Positions 57,184-64,000 of a stretch of DNA of 64,000 nucleotides are shown piece by piece. The translations under genes were made by a program, and so were the position numbers. Origin of the DNA: Candidatus Bipolaricaulota bacterium (lineage in GTDB: Bacteria > Bipolaricaulota > Bipolaricaulia > UBA7950 > UBA9294). Numbering within the stretch: the stretch's first letter is position 1; every line of letters begins with the position of its first letter. The DNA lies in NCBI GenBank assembly GCA_028277345.1, contig JANQGM010000012.1, positions 16,408 to 80,407 on the forward strand, read 5' to 3'. The notes under the pieces were generated by a model that saw only the letters and a program-made list of their open reading frames with translations, was not told where the DNA came from and searched no databases.

Positions 57184-58037
57184 GCCTTCATATCGAAGCG
57201 TATGCCAAGCTCAATCTGTGGCTGGCCGTTCTCGCAAGGCGTGAGGATGGCTACCACACCATCCAGTCGCTTGTGCAGACGATCGATCTCGCCGATCACA
57301 TTGAGGTGAAGCCTGCTTCCCACCTTCGCGTGACATGCGACGTTCCCATGGAGGGACCGAACCTCGTTGACGTCGCGCTCCGCCGGCTCTTGCGTGAAAA
57401 ACGCTCGGCGCGTGGATTCTCGGTCCGCATCACCAAACGGATTCCCTTGGGAAGCGGTTTGGGCGGCGGGTCGTCCGATGCCGCGGCGGTGATGGCGGTC
57501 GTCAATCGGCTGGTTCCGCCACGTCTTCCGATCTCCGATCTCAGCGAGTTGGGCGCAGAGCTGGGCGCGGACATTCCCTTGTTTCTTACCGGAGGGCGGC
57601 AAGTGCTTGGCGAAACGGGGCGAGTGATTGCTGGTCATCCTCCGTCAGACGACGTTTACGTTCTCGTTGTTCCTCCCATCCATTGCTCGACAGCCGACAT
57701 CTATTGTGCTTGGGATGAAACTTGCCCGAAACAGGCGATCGAAAAGAAAGTACCTTCCTCCGAACGTCGGCTGGGAGAGAACGATCTCATGGGGCCGGCG
57801 ATCTCATTGGTTCCTGAGTTGGCGAAGATTTCGGAGGTTGTTGCCGGGCTTGATGGTGAGTATTCCGGGATGTCGGGAAGCGGCTCGGCATTCTTCGCTG
57901 CGTTTAGCGATTATCGCCGCGCTAGGCGAACGGCAGTCGCTTTAGGGAGAAAGATGCCGGATTGCCAAGTATATTATTGCCATTCAACGAGAGACGGTTT
58001 CAGTGACGAGGGGACGCTTTATGAAGATTGCGATTGA
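57180..58037 (+). CDS. ispE: 4-diphosphocytidyl-2-C-methyl-D-erythritol kinase
   Basis: 285 residues from GTG 57180. GHMP-kinase features: AYAKLNLWLAVLARREDGYHTIQSLVQTIDL at the N-terminus, the phosphate-binding loop PLGSGLGGGSSDAAAVM (residues ~85-101) and the C-terminal GMSGSGSAFFAAF. It phosphorylates CDP-methylerythritol in the MEP isoprenoid pathway, so this organism makes isoprenoids by MEP rather than the archaeal mevalonate route. It overlaps cmk by 17 bases. Confidence 0.95.
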   Translation: MSLHIEAYAKLNLWLAVLARREDGYHTIQSLVQTIDLADHIEVKPASHLRVTCDVPMEGPNLVDVALRRLLREKRSARGFSVRITKRIPLGSGLGGGSSDAAAVMAVVNRLVPPRLPISDLSELGAELGADIPLFLTGGRQVLGETGRVIAGHPPSDDVYVLVVPPIHCSTADIYCAWDETCPKQAIEKKVPSSERRLGENDLMGPAISLVPELAKISEVVAGLDGEYSGMSGSGSAFFAAFSDYRRARRTAVALGRKMPDCQVYYCHSTRDGFSDEGTLYEDCD

Positions 58038-58659
58038 CGGCTCCGCCGCTTCCGGGAAAACAACGCTTGGGCGTGCCTTGGCCGAGCAGTTTCATCTTCG
58101 ATTCGTGGAGACGGGAAAGATGTATCGTGCGGTTGCGCTGGCGTTCGATCGCGGCATCGAGCTTTCTCAGATTGACATTCAGGTCACGCAGGGTGAGCGA
58201 TTCCTTCTCAACGGCGTGGATGTCACAGATGTTTTGCACACGCGCGATCTTGATGAGAAGTCATCGAAGGTGGCGACGCGGTCTGAGGTCCGAGAGCGCT
58301 TGGTCGAGTTGCAACGGAACATTGCGGATCGTGGCGATGTTGTGATGGAGGGAAGGGACATTGGCACTGTCGTTCTCCCTGACGCCGACATCAAAATCTA
58401 CCTTGAGGCATCAACCGGCGAGCGCGCGAGACGGCGTATCGATCAACGCGGAGAAGGAGATCTTCGGAAAATCGAGCAAGAACTTATCTCCAGGGATAAA
58501 CGCGACTCCGAACGTGCCATCGCCCCCTTGAAACCGGCTGCCGATGCAACTATAATCAAAACCGACCAAAAGCCTCTTAAAGAGGTCATTTCCGAGGCAT
58601 CTAACTTAGTGAGGGATCGGTTGGAAGACGTTGCTTGGGCAGCTGAGAATCGGGATTAA
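58021..58659 (+). CDS. cmk: Cytidylate kinase
   Basis: 212 residues from ATG 58021 (MKIAIDGSAASGKTT). The P-loop GSAASGKTT is at residues 7-15, and VETGKMYRAVAL corresponds to the family DTGAMYR segment. DVVMEGRDIGTVVLPDADIKIYLEAS is the central signature. It phosphorylates CMP and dCMP. The order cmk-plsC-rpsA is a common bacterial neighbourhood. Overlaps ispE and, by about 29 bases, plsC. An internal promoter lies in its last 130 bases. Confidence 0.95.
   Translation: MKIAIDGSAASGKTTLGRALAEQFHLRFVETGKMYRAVALAFDRGIELSQIDIQVTQGERFLLNGVDVTDVLHTRDLDEKSSKVATRSEVRERLVELQRNIADRGDVVMEGRDIGTVVLPDADIKIYLEASTGERARRRIDQRGEGDLRKIEQELISRDKRDSERAIAPLKPAADATIIKTDQKPLKEVISEASNLVRDRLEDVAWAAENRD
58528..58556 (+). 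promoter_or_regulatory. Promoter inside cmk for plsC-rpsA
   Basis: TTGAAA, 17-base spacer, TATAAT, the closest consensus match in the window. It would start transcription near 58563, about 68 bases before the plsC start. Confidence 0.6.
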
Positions 58660-59263
58660 GAATGGGCTGTATGCCATCATCGCAGTGTTATGCTTCGTTG
58701 CGCTCAAGGTGTTCTTTCGCGTTCAAGTTCGCGGACGGCACCATATTCACGAAAGCGGCGAGTACATTGCTATTGCGAGACACCGCAGTTACTGGGACAT
58801 TCCCGTCCTAGCGATTGCCGTCGGCATTTTCACGCGCGTGCATTTCATTGCGCGCAAAGGCCTCATGCGTGGGAATCCCATTGTCCAGCCGGTTATTCGT
58901 ACGTTTGCAACCATCATTGATCGAGACAACTTCAGCCGAGGTGATTTCCGAAAGATGCTAGAGGCGATGCGGCGCGAACGCATCATCGGGCTATTCCCCG
59001 AAGGCACGACGAAGAAGCAGGTTGACGCCAAAACGGGAGCCGTTCATTTTGCAAAGCTAACGGGCAAGCAATTCCTGCCCGTGAATATCACGAGTCGTGG
59101 GCCCTATCCACCGGAATATCCATTCCGATTCCCCAGGTTGACGGTGTCGATCGGGGAGCCGTTTTCCGTCGACGACATTTGTGTTGACGACGAAACGCGT
59201 TCAAGGACGGAACGCTATCAGCTCATGAGCGAGCAGGTGATGCTGCGAGTTGATAACGCCTGA
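58631..59263 (+). CDS. plsC: 1-acyl-sn-glycerol-3-phosphate acyltransferase
   Basis: 210 residues, tentatively from TTG 58631 with GGAAG just upstream; no ATG is available near the expected start. After an N-terminal hydrophobic helix (LYAIIAVLCFVALKVFF), the acyltransferase box reads ARHRSYWDIPVL (HxxxxD), followed by FIARKGLMRGNPIV and GLFPEGTTKK (substrate-binding EGT). It adds the second acyl chain to lysophosphatidic acid at the membrane. It starts inside the last 29 bases of cmk. Confidence 0.9.
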   Translation: MLGQLRIGIKNGLYAIIAVLCFVALKVFFRVQVRGRHHIHESGEYIAIARHRSYWDIPVLAIAVGIFTRVHFIARKGLMRGNPIVQPVIRTFATIIDRDNFSRGDFRKMLEAMRRERIIGLFPEGTTKKQVDAKTGAVHFAKLTGKQFLPVNITSRGPYPPEYPFRFPRLTVSIGEPFSVDDICVDDETRSRTERYQLMSEQVMLRVDNA

Positions 59264-59283
59264 GGAATGGAGGAGGATAAGGG

Positions 59284-59352
59284 GTGCAACAAACAAGAGA
59301 ATGCGGGCTCAGGGAGCGATCTCTGAGGAAGCGCGATGGTAGGTGTCAGTAG
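59284..59352 (+). CDS. Possible 22-codon leader ORF ahead of rpsA
   Basis: GTG 59284 follows GGAGGATAAGGG, a better ribosome site than that of rpsA, and gives MQQTRECGLRERSLRKRDGRCQ ending at TAG 59350-59352, three bases before the rpsA ATG and in the same frame. It may allow translational coupling or autoregulation. It could also be a chance ORF in the S1 leader. Confidence 0.3.
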   Translation: MQQTRECGLRERSLRKRDGRCQ

Positions 59353-59355
59353 AGT

Positions 59356-61125
59356 ATGGAACAGCGTATAAAGATGGAAGACGCTTTCACTGAGAGCGAC
59401 GTCAAGATGTACAGCCGCGGAGACGTGATCTCCGGGACTGTCGTTCAAGTCAATGAGACGGAGATCCTCGTCGATATCGGCTACAAGTCGGAAGGAATCC
59501 TTCCGGCTGCCGAGCTTTCTCCCTTCCGCACAGATGGGAAGGTTGAGGAAGGCGAAGAGATCGAGGTGCTCGTTACGTACATTGACGAGGAAAAAGGGAC
59601 CGTTTACGCGTCTGAGAAGCAAGCGGAGTACGAGAAGCGAATCGATACGTTGGAAGAGGCGTATCGGAATGGCGAGGTCATCGAGGGTGAAATCACCGGC
59701 GAAGTCAAGAGTGCCGGCTACCACGTCAATCTCGACGGCATTCGCGCCTTCTTGCCTGGGTCCCACCTTGGGGACGACCTCCCCAGTTCGATCGAAGAAC
59801 TTCGCGGTCAGCGCATTCAGTTCAAGATCCTTGAATTGTCTCGCCGCGATAAGAACCTTGTCGTTTCGCACAAGGTTTTCATGAAAGAAAAAGAAAAAGA
59901 GAAGCGAATGGCCCTCTTCCAGTCTCTTGAGAAGGATCAAGAGATTGAGGGAACGATTCGCAGCGTCGTTGACTTCGGACTCTTCGTCGATATCGGAGGT
60001 TTCGAAGGCCTCGTTCACCGATCCGAGATCGCGTGGAAAGATCTGCCTGTGCCTCCGCCGGAATACAAGGTGGGTGACAAGGTCAACGTCAAGGTCATCG
60101 ACTTCGATACCGAGAAGGGCAAGGTCTCTCTCTCCATCAAGCGGCTTCGATCGAATCCGTGGGAAGGCATCACCGATCGGTTCACTGCGGGAACGCAGGT
60201 GACGGGGACTGTCGTCAGTGTGACGGACTTCGGTGCCTTCGTTGAGCTTGAGCAGGATGTCGAGGGACTCGTTCACGTATCGGAGCTTTCGTGGGGACAT
60301 CCCGAGAATCCGAAGGATGTCGTCTCCGAAGGCGACGAAGTGACGGTCGTTGTCCTGAGCGTTGATGAGGGAGCGCATCGTATCAGCCTGTCCCTCCGCC
60401 GAACGCAGAGCGATCCGTGGGAGTCCGTCGAGTCCAAGTATCCGCGAGGTCAAATCGTCGCGGGTTCTGTGACCAAGCTGACTGATTTCGGCGCCTTTGT
60501 GAAGCTCGAGGACGGAATTGAGGGGCTCGTGCATGTTTCCGAGATCGATTGGGGACACGTGAACCATCCTCGCGACATGCTCGCAGAAGGCGATGCCGTG
60601 GATGTCAAGGTGCTCAGCGTCGATCCTGCGGAACGGCGAATCTCCTTGAGCATTCGTGAGTTGAAGGACAATCCTTGGCAGAAGTTCGTTGAGAAGTTCG
60701 CCATCGATGAAGTCGTTGACGGTGTGATCACCGAGATCAAGGACTTCGGCGCGTTCATGAAGATCACGGATGAGGTCGATGGACTGATCCATGTTTCCGA
60801 GATCAGCGAGGAACGGATTGCCACGCCGGCCGATGTCTTAACCGTCGGTCAGGAGATCCAAGCGCGGATCATCGGTATCAACGAGGATAAACGTCAGGTT
60901 CGATTGACCATGCGCAGCTTGTTCGGCCCGCCGGAGATTCCGGCAGCCGCATTCGAAGAACGCGAGCGCGAACGAGCCAGTTCCGGCCGTGGTGGCGGCA
61001 AGGGACGACGCAAGGACCGCGGCGGCAAGCGCGAGCGCGTCGATCGTCGATTCCTCGATGATGGCGGCCATGAATCTCTCAGCATGAGAGACCTGCTTGG
61101 CGAAGCGAACATCGACGACGAATAA
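59356..61125 (+). CDS. rpsA: 30S ribosomal protein S1
   Basis: 589 residues with six S1 domains: GDVISGTVVQV (~22), GEVIEGEITGE (~107), DQEIEGTIRSVVDFGLFVDI (~195), GTQVTGTVVSVTDFGAFVEL (~280), GQIVAGSVTKLTDFGAFVKL (~365) and DEVVDGVITEIKDFGAFMKI (~450). The last four share the strong DFGxF OB signature; domains 1-2, which dock to the ribosome, are divergent as usual. A C-terminal tail rich in Arg/Gly/Lys (GRGGGKGRRKDRGGKRER) follows. It helps mRNA loading. AGGTGTC precedes the ATG. Confidence 0.95.
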   Translation: MEQRIKMEDAFTESDVKMYSRGDVISGTVVQVNETEILVDIGYKSEGILPAAELSPFRTDGKVEEGEEIEVLVTYIDEEKGTVYASEKQAEYEKRIDTLEEAYRNGEVIEGEITGEVKSAGYHVNLDGIRAFLPGSHLGDDLPSSIEELRGQRIQFKILELSRRDKNLVVSHKVFMKEKEKEKRMALFQSLEKDQEIEGTIRSVVDFGLFVDIGGFEGLVHRSEIAWKDLPVPPPEYKVGDKVNVKVIDFDTEKGKVSLSIKRLRSNPWEGITDRFTAGTQVTGTVVSVTDFGAFVELEQDVEGLVHVSELSWGHPENPKDVVSEGDEVTVVVLSVDEGAHRISLSLRRTQSDPWESVESKYPRGQIVAGSVTKLTDFGAFVKLEDGIEGLVHVSEIDWGHVNHPRDMLAEGDAVDVKVLSVDPAERRISLSIRELKDNPWQKFVEKFAIDEVVDGVITEIKDFGAFMKITDEVDGLIHVSEISEERIATPADVLTVGQEIQARIIGINEDKRQVRLTMRSLFGPPEIPAAAFEERERERASSGRGGGKGRRKDRGGKRERVDRRFLDDGGHESLSMRDLLGEANIDDE

Positions 61126-61161
61126 CCATTCAAGTAGATAGACCGCAAGGAGGAAGCACGG

Positions 61162-61473
61162 ATGAATAAGGGCGAATTCATCGATCGGCTGGCCGATAAG
61201 ACCAGCATGACGAAGAAGGAAGCGCGCCAGATGCTGGATTCGGTTCTCGATTTGATTCAGGACACCCTGTTGCAGGGAGACGAGGTCAAATTGGTCGGAT
61301 TCGGCAAATTCGCCGTTCGCGCGCGCAAGGCGAGCAGCCGCATCAACCCGCAGACCAAGCGTCCGATCGAAGTTGAGGCAAAGGTTGTTCCGCTTTTCCG
61401 ACCTGGCAAAGAACTCAAGCGCCAGGTTGAGAAGAAACTTAAGGTGACGTCGAAAGGTGTTGCCAAGGTTTAA
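61162..61473 (+). CDS. hup: HU-family histone-like DNA-binding protein
   Basis: 103 residues behind AAGGAGG. Matches HU/IHF: MNKGEFIDRLADKTSMTKKEARQMLDSVLDLI (helical body), VGFGKFAVRARKASSRINPQTKRPIEV (beta arm with the conserved RxxRxGxNPxT segment, here RINPQTK). A basic extension of about ten residues follows the usual end. It bends and compacts DNA as a dimer. A terminator follows. Confidence 0.95.
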   Translation: MNKGEFIDRLADKTSMTKKEARQMLDSVLDLIQDTLLQGDEVKLVGFGKFAVRARKASSRINPQTKRPIEVEAKVVPLFRPGKELKRQVEKKLKVTSKGVAKV

Positions 61474-61497
61474 TACGCTACGTTCCAACTCTATCAC

Positions 61498-61533
61498 GAA
61501 ACGGCCGGCCTCGATGCTGAGGTCGGCTGTTTC
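61498..61533. terminator. Intrinsic terminator after hup, facing gmk end
   Basis: GAAACGGCCGGCCTC pairs with GAGGTCGGCTGTTTC around GATGCT, with a few mismatches, followed by TCTTCG. It lies between the convergent hup and gmk stops and may act both ways. Confidence 0.6.
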
Positions 61534-61544
61534 TCTTCGATAGG

Positions 61545-62159
61545 TTAGGTTCGAATTCGGGTGCGCTCCGCAAGGATGATGGACGCGAGTTCATCGATGG
61601 CGCGATCCAACGCATCGTTAATGACAAGGTAATCGAACCGTGGAAGCTCCTTCATCTCTTCGCGTGCAACATGAAGGCGGCGCTGGATTTTCGCATCATC
61701 CTCGGTATTGCGTTTTCTTAGCCGGATCTCCAGCTCAGTGAGTGACGAGGGCGTCAAGAAGATGTAGACGACGCGAATCCCCGGCAAGTCAAGTTCCTGG
61801 AGCGTTCGCGCACCCTTGACCTCAATATTGAGGATGACATCGTTTCCATGCTTGATGAAGGCTTCGATCTGCGAGCGCGACGTTCCGTAGTGATCGTCAA
61901 GATACGTGACATGCTCAAGAAAATCGCCGGCCTCGATTCGCCGTGAGAACTCCTCTTTGGAGACGAACATGTAGTCTTCTCCGGGCGTCTCACACGACCG
62001 CGGCGGCCTTGACGTATAGGAAATGGAGTAGACCAAGTTCGGCAGCCGCTCCATGACGCGGTCGATCACCGAGTTCTTGCCTGCGCCAGAAGGGCCGGTG
62101 ACGACGAAGGCCAAACCGCTTCCCACCCCTCTGCGGGCCTCCAGGATGCTATTCGACAT
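61545..62159 (-). CDS. gmk: Guanylate kinase
   Basis: 204 residues. P-loop VTGPSGAGKNSVIDRV (an Asn replaces the usual Ser/Gly before Ser), GMP-binding YSISYTSRPPRSCETPGEDYMFVSKEEF and lid region RLRKRNTEDDAKIQRRL are typical. It phosphorylates GMP to GDP. Overlaps yicC by 11 bases, the conserved yicC-gmk order of bacteria. Confidence 0.95.
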   Translation of the reverse strand: MSNSILEARRGVGSGLAFVVTGPSGAGKNSVIDRVMERLPNLVYSISYTSRPPRSCETPGEDYMFVSKEEFSRRIEAGDFLEHVTYLDDHYGTSRSQIEAFIKHGNDVILNIEVKGARTLQELDLPGIRVVYIFLTPSSLTELEIRLRKRNTEDDAKIQRRLHVAREEMKELPRFDYLVINDALDRAIDELASIILAERTRIRT

Positions 62160-63012
62160 TTTGCAGTTGCTCCTTGAACTGTTCGATTCCCAGCTTCATA
62201 TCGACGACCAGAGAACTTGTCAGGGTGTCTCGCGCTTTGGAGCCCAGTGTATTGACCTCTCTCAACATCTCTTGGCTGAGGAAATCAAGCTCCTTGCCGA
62301 TGGGAGAACTTCCGTTGAGAACTTGAGCCGTACGGCAAAGATGGGTCTCCAATCGAACGATCTCTTCTTGGACATCGAATCGATCCGTGAGAAGGGCTAC
62401 CTCGGATTCCATACGGGCAGGATCGAGGTTCATCTGCAATGCATCGAGACGCTCTTCCAGCCGGGTTCGGATCTCGGCGAGCACCTCGGGAAGCCGTTCC
62501 TTTACGCGATCCAAGGTGGATTGAGTTCGATCAACGATGTTTTGCAACTCGCACTTGAGTTGGTCTCCCTCACGCGCGCGGTCGACCAGTGTGGCTTGAA
62601 TCGCCTCACGAAGCGCGGCTTCGAGCACGGGCCACAGCTCCTCGTCCTCAGCATGCAGGGGCTGTAATCCGCCGGCGCGGCTCAAGTCTTGGAGCGTTGT
62701 GGGCTCCGAGATGCCCAGCTGGGTTCTCAAAGCTTCGAGTTCGCGAAAGACGTTCTGCGCCACGGCCGTGTCGAGTGGATTGTCCTTTCCTCCGGACCCG
62801 AGATGACTGATGCCAATCCAAAGGCTGACTTCTCCCCGGCTAAACGCCTTCTTCAGGCGAGTTTCGATTCGTGAAAGCAGCTGTGGGTGATCGTTAAACG
62901 AGCGGATTCGAGTGGACAGAAAGCGATGATTTAGCGTGCGAATGCTCACTTCAACGTGCCAATCGTTTCCCTCGGATACGCCGACACCGAACCCTGTCAT
63001 GCTCTTAACCAT
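62149..63012 (-). CDS. yicC: YicC/YloC-family endoribonuclease
   Basis: 287 residues. The N-terminus MVKSMTGFGVG and RTLNHRFLSTRIR, plus the C-terminal KELDFLSQEMLREVNTLGSKARD, define the YicC/YloC family. E. coli YicC cleaves RyhB-type small RNAs and B. subtilis YloC is an endonuclease. A long central coiled coil (~residues 150-210) is present. Coupled to gmk downstream and amrB upstream by short overlaps. Confidence 0.93.
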   Translation of the reverse strand: MVKSMTGFGVGVSEGNDWHVEVSIRTLNHRFLSTRIRSFNDHPQLLSRIETRLKKAFSRGEVSLWIGISHLGSGGKDNPLDTAVAQNVFRELEALRTQLGISEPTTLQDLSRAGGLQPLHAEDEELWPVLEAALREAIQATLVDRAREGDQLKCELQNIVDRTQSTLDRVKERLPEVLAEIRTRLEERLDALQMNLDPARMESEVALLTDRFDVQEEIVRLETHLCRTAQVLNGSSPIGKELDFLSQEMLREVNTLGSKARDTLTSSLVVDMKLGIEQFKEQLQNVE

Positions 63013-63844
63013 GTTTCTCCTTTGTCATTGTCGCGGCGGCATATCCCACGACAGAGGTCATATCACCGGTCGTCGACCCGGATGTTGCGTATTGGATAAT
63101 CTCCGTTTGAGCAAGGCCGAGGTGGATGGCCAACGCCATGAGTAGGCCGATGGCGCCCGTGCCGCAGATACTGAGGCGTTTCTCACGCCACAGGCGATCG
63201 AATCCATCAAGATCGAGTGCTGTGATACGTTCCAATGCCTCGGAATCCACCCTTGCGGCATGGCGTGCTGTTTCATAGTGCGTAAAGTCTGAACTTGCGA
63301 TCAGGAGGGCATTTTGATTGCCAAGCATCTCACCGACTGTCCTGGCGGCTGATTCGAGGTGCTTTGGCGTGGCAGGCTTCGTACTAATGGGGAGGATCGG
63401 AACCTCGCAACCCCAAAGGTACTGAATGAAGGGAAGCTGCACCTCCATCGAGTGTTCGCGCGCAAAGGCCGCTCCATCGATGGGAAAGCCGACATGGGCG
63501 AGTTTCGTCCGCAGGGGAACATCGATGGGTGAACGTCCCAATGGGGTCTTCCAGCCGTCGCGTGGAGGCAAGGTGAACCTCTCACCAGCCCCTGAATGAT
63601 TGGCGCCGAGAAGGATCACGACATCTGGCGTTCCGCAAGGTGCGATCGAGGCGAATCCAGCCGCCGCGGTGGCGCCTGAATACATGTACCCTGCATGGGG
63701 TACAATCAGCCCCACTGGTTGCTCAAGCGGCTGCAACTGAGTCGAGCTGTTCGCGAACCACCCATCCATAAGCTCTCTGATCTGTTCCGGGTCCTCTGGG
63801 TAGAAGGCCCCAGAGACGATGGGAGTACGCACGTGTCCTTCCAT
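63005..63844 (-). CDS. amrB: MEMO1-family protein, AmmeMemoRadiSam system protein B
   Basis: 279 residues from ATG 63844 (MEGHVRTPIVSGAFYP); the track GTG/ATG at 63865 is a short extension. MEMO-family markers are GLIVPHAGYMYSGATAAAGFA, LGANHSGAGERFTL, EHSMEVQLPFIQYLWG and SSDFTHYETAR. The His/Asp residues resemble dioxygenase metal sites. The AMMECR1 and radical-SAM partners (amrA, amrS) are not in this window. The role in the cell is unknown. It overlaps yicC by eight bases. Confidence 0.88.
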   Translation of the reverse strand: MEGHVRTPIVSGAFYPEDPEQIRELMDGWFANSSTQLQPLEQPVGLIVPHAGYMYSGATAAAGFASIAPCGTPDVVILLGANHSGAGERFTLPPRDGWKTPLGRSPIDVPLRTKLAHVGFPIDGAAFAREHSMEVQLPFIQYLWGCEVPILPISTKPATPKHLESAARTVGEMLGNQNALLIASSDFTHYETARHAARVDSEALERITALDLDGFDRLWREKRLSICGTGAIGLLMALAIHLGLAQTEIIQYATSGSTTGDMTSVVGYAAATMTKEKHG

Positions 63845-63887
63845 GAACGCATTGTATCTCCCCAAACCTTATCCCACCAAGCGTTTC

Positions 63888-63916
63888 TTGACGCTCCCAG
63901 CAAGTTTTTGTAAGAT
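63888..63916 (+). promoter_or_regulatory. Promoter of tRNA-Gln
   Basis: TTGACG, 17-base spacer, TAAGAT; predicted start about seven bases before the mature tRNA end. Confidence 0.6.
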
Positions 63917-63929
63917 CCTTCCCGAACCT

Positions 63930-64000
63930 TGGGAGATCGTCTAATGGTAGGACAGCGGGTTCTGGTCCCGTAAGTGAGGGTTCGAATCCTTCTCTCCCAA
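63930..64000 (+). tRNA. tRNA-Gln(CUG)
   Basis: 71 bases: acceptor TGGGAGA/TCTCCCA, D arm, anticodon arm GCGGG-TTCTGGT-CCCGT with anticodon CUG, and T arm GAGGG-TTCGAAT-CCTTC, ending with A at the very edge of the window. The first pair is U1-A72, the bacterial form. It decodes CAG and would be charged through Glu-tRNA(Gln) and GatDE. Confidence 0.93.

Noticed and set aside
59218-60792. 524-residue minus-strand ORF
   Set aside because: It is a shadow of rpsA; the opposite frame encodes six clear S1 domains, and the minus translation has repeated Asp/Leu/Asn-rich patterns echoing those repeats.
1-64000. CRISPR arrays, rRNA genes, insertion sequences
   Set aside because: I saw no regularly spaced repeats, rRNA segments, transposase or integrase motifs anywhere in the window.

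Overview
The window is a gene-dense, roughly 55-60 % GC bacterial chromosome segment. Bacterial housekeeping genes are present: trigger factor, ClpP, Era, GGQ-type release factor homologue, six-domain ribosomal protein S1, HU, FabF, PheS, CysS, IspE, Cmk, Gmk. Coupled genes overlap by ATGA or TGATG, and sigma-70-like promoters with a 17-bp spacer recur. Set against this are archaeal-flavoured items: a complete GatD/GatE Glu-tRNA(Gln) amidotransferase pair, a DUF763 protein, a CofE-like ligase, and an Mrp antiporter module in the gene order of archaeal Mbh complexes. This mix suggests an uncultured or candidate-phylum bacterium. Bipolaricaulota/Acetothermia would fit, but that is a low-confidence guess that the sequence alone cannot settle.

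Layout. 1-5.7 kb: saccharopine-dehydrogenase-like (cut by the edge), metal-dependent cyclase, DUF4910 peptidase, MFS carrier, glutamine amidotransferase and a small release-factor-like protein. 5.7-13.2 kb: two CRP/FNR-like palindromes in front of a large BTAD/NB-ARC/TPR regulator, coupled to a sugar nucleotidyltransferase and a NahK-like kinase, then an MFS transporter and a CofE homologue; this looks like a regulated sugar-salvage cassette. 13.2-20.5 kb: Y4yA-type PLP enzyme, a 33-aa membrane peptide missed by the ORF track, a secreted protein, Maf, PanB, an unrecognised conserved protein and glutamine synthetase behind a hairpin. 20.5-23.9 kb: a visibly lower-GC island between two near-identical tRNA-Thr(CGU) copies, one of them degenerate, holding decayed genes. 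23.9-30.1 kb: RqcH, site-2 protease, trigger factor, ClpP, amidohydrolase, DUF763 (protein quality control dominates). 30.2-36.7 kb: gatE-gatD, a cysteine-rich secreted protein, a HAD phosphatase and CysS. 37.3-47.9 kb: one long minus-strand run of M24 peptidase, PKD lipoprotein, seven Mrp/Mbh-type membrane genes, HAD-IIA phosphatase and a three-gene ABC-2 exporter. 48.0-64 kb: pheS, then era-diguanylate cyclase-GNAT-deoC-atpC-fabF on the minus strand, a HutI-like pseudoenzyme with ispE-cmk-plsC-rpsA-hup on the plus strand, gmk-yicC-amrB on the minus strand, and tRNA-Gln at the edge.

The most unusual items are an Mrp/Mbh antiporter subunit (MbhD/DUF4040) fused to a family-3 solute-binding domain, archaeal-type GatDE in a bacterial setting, the tRNA-Thr-flanked remnant island, paired CRP-like operators ahead of the BTAD regulator, and an imidazolonepropionase-like protein that has lost its metal ligands.
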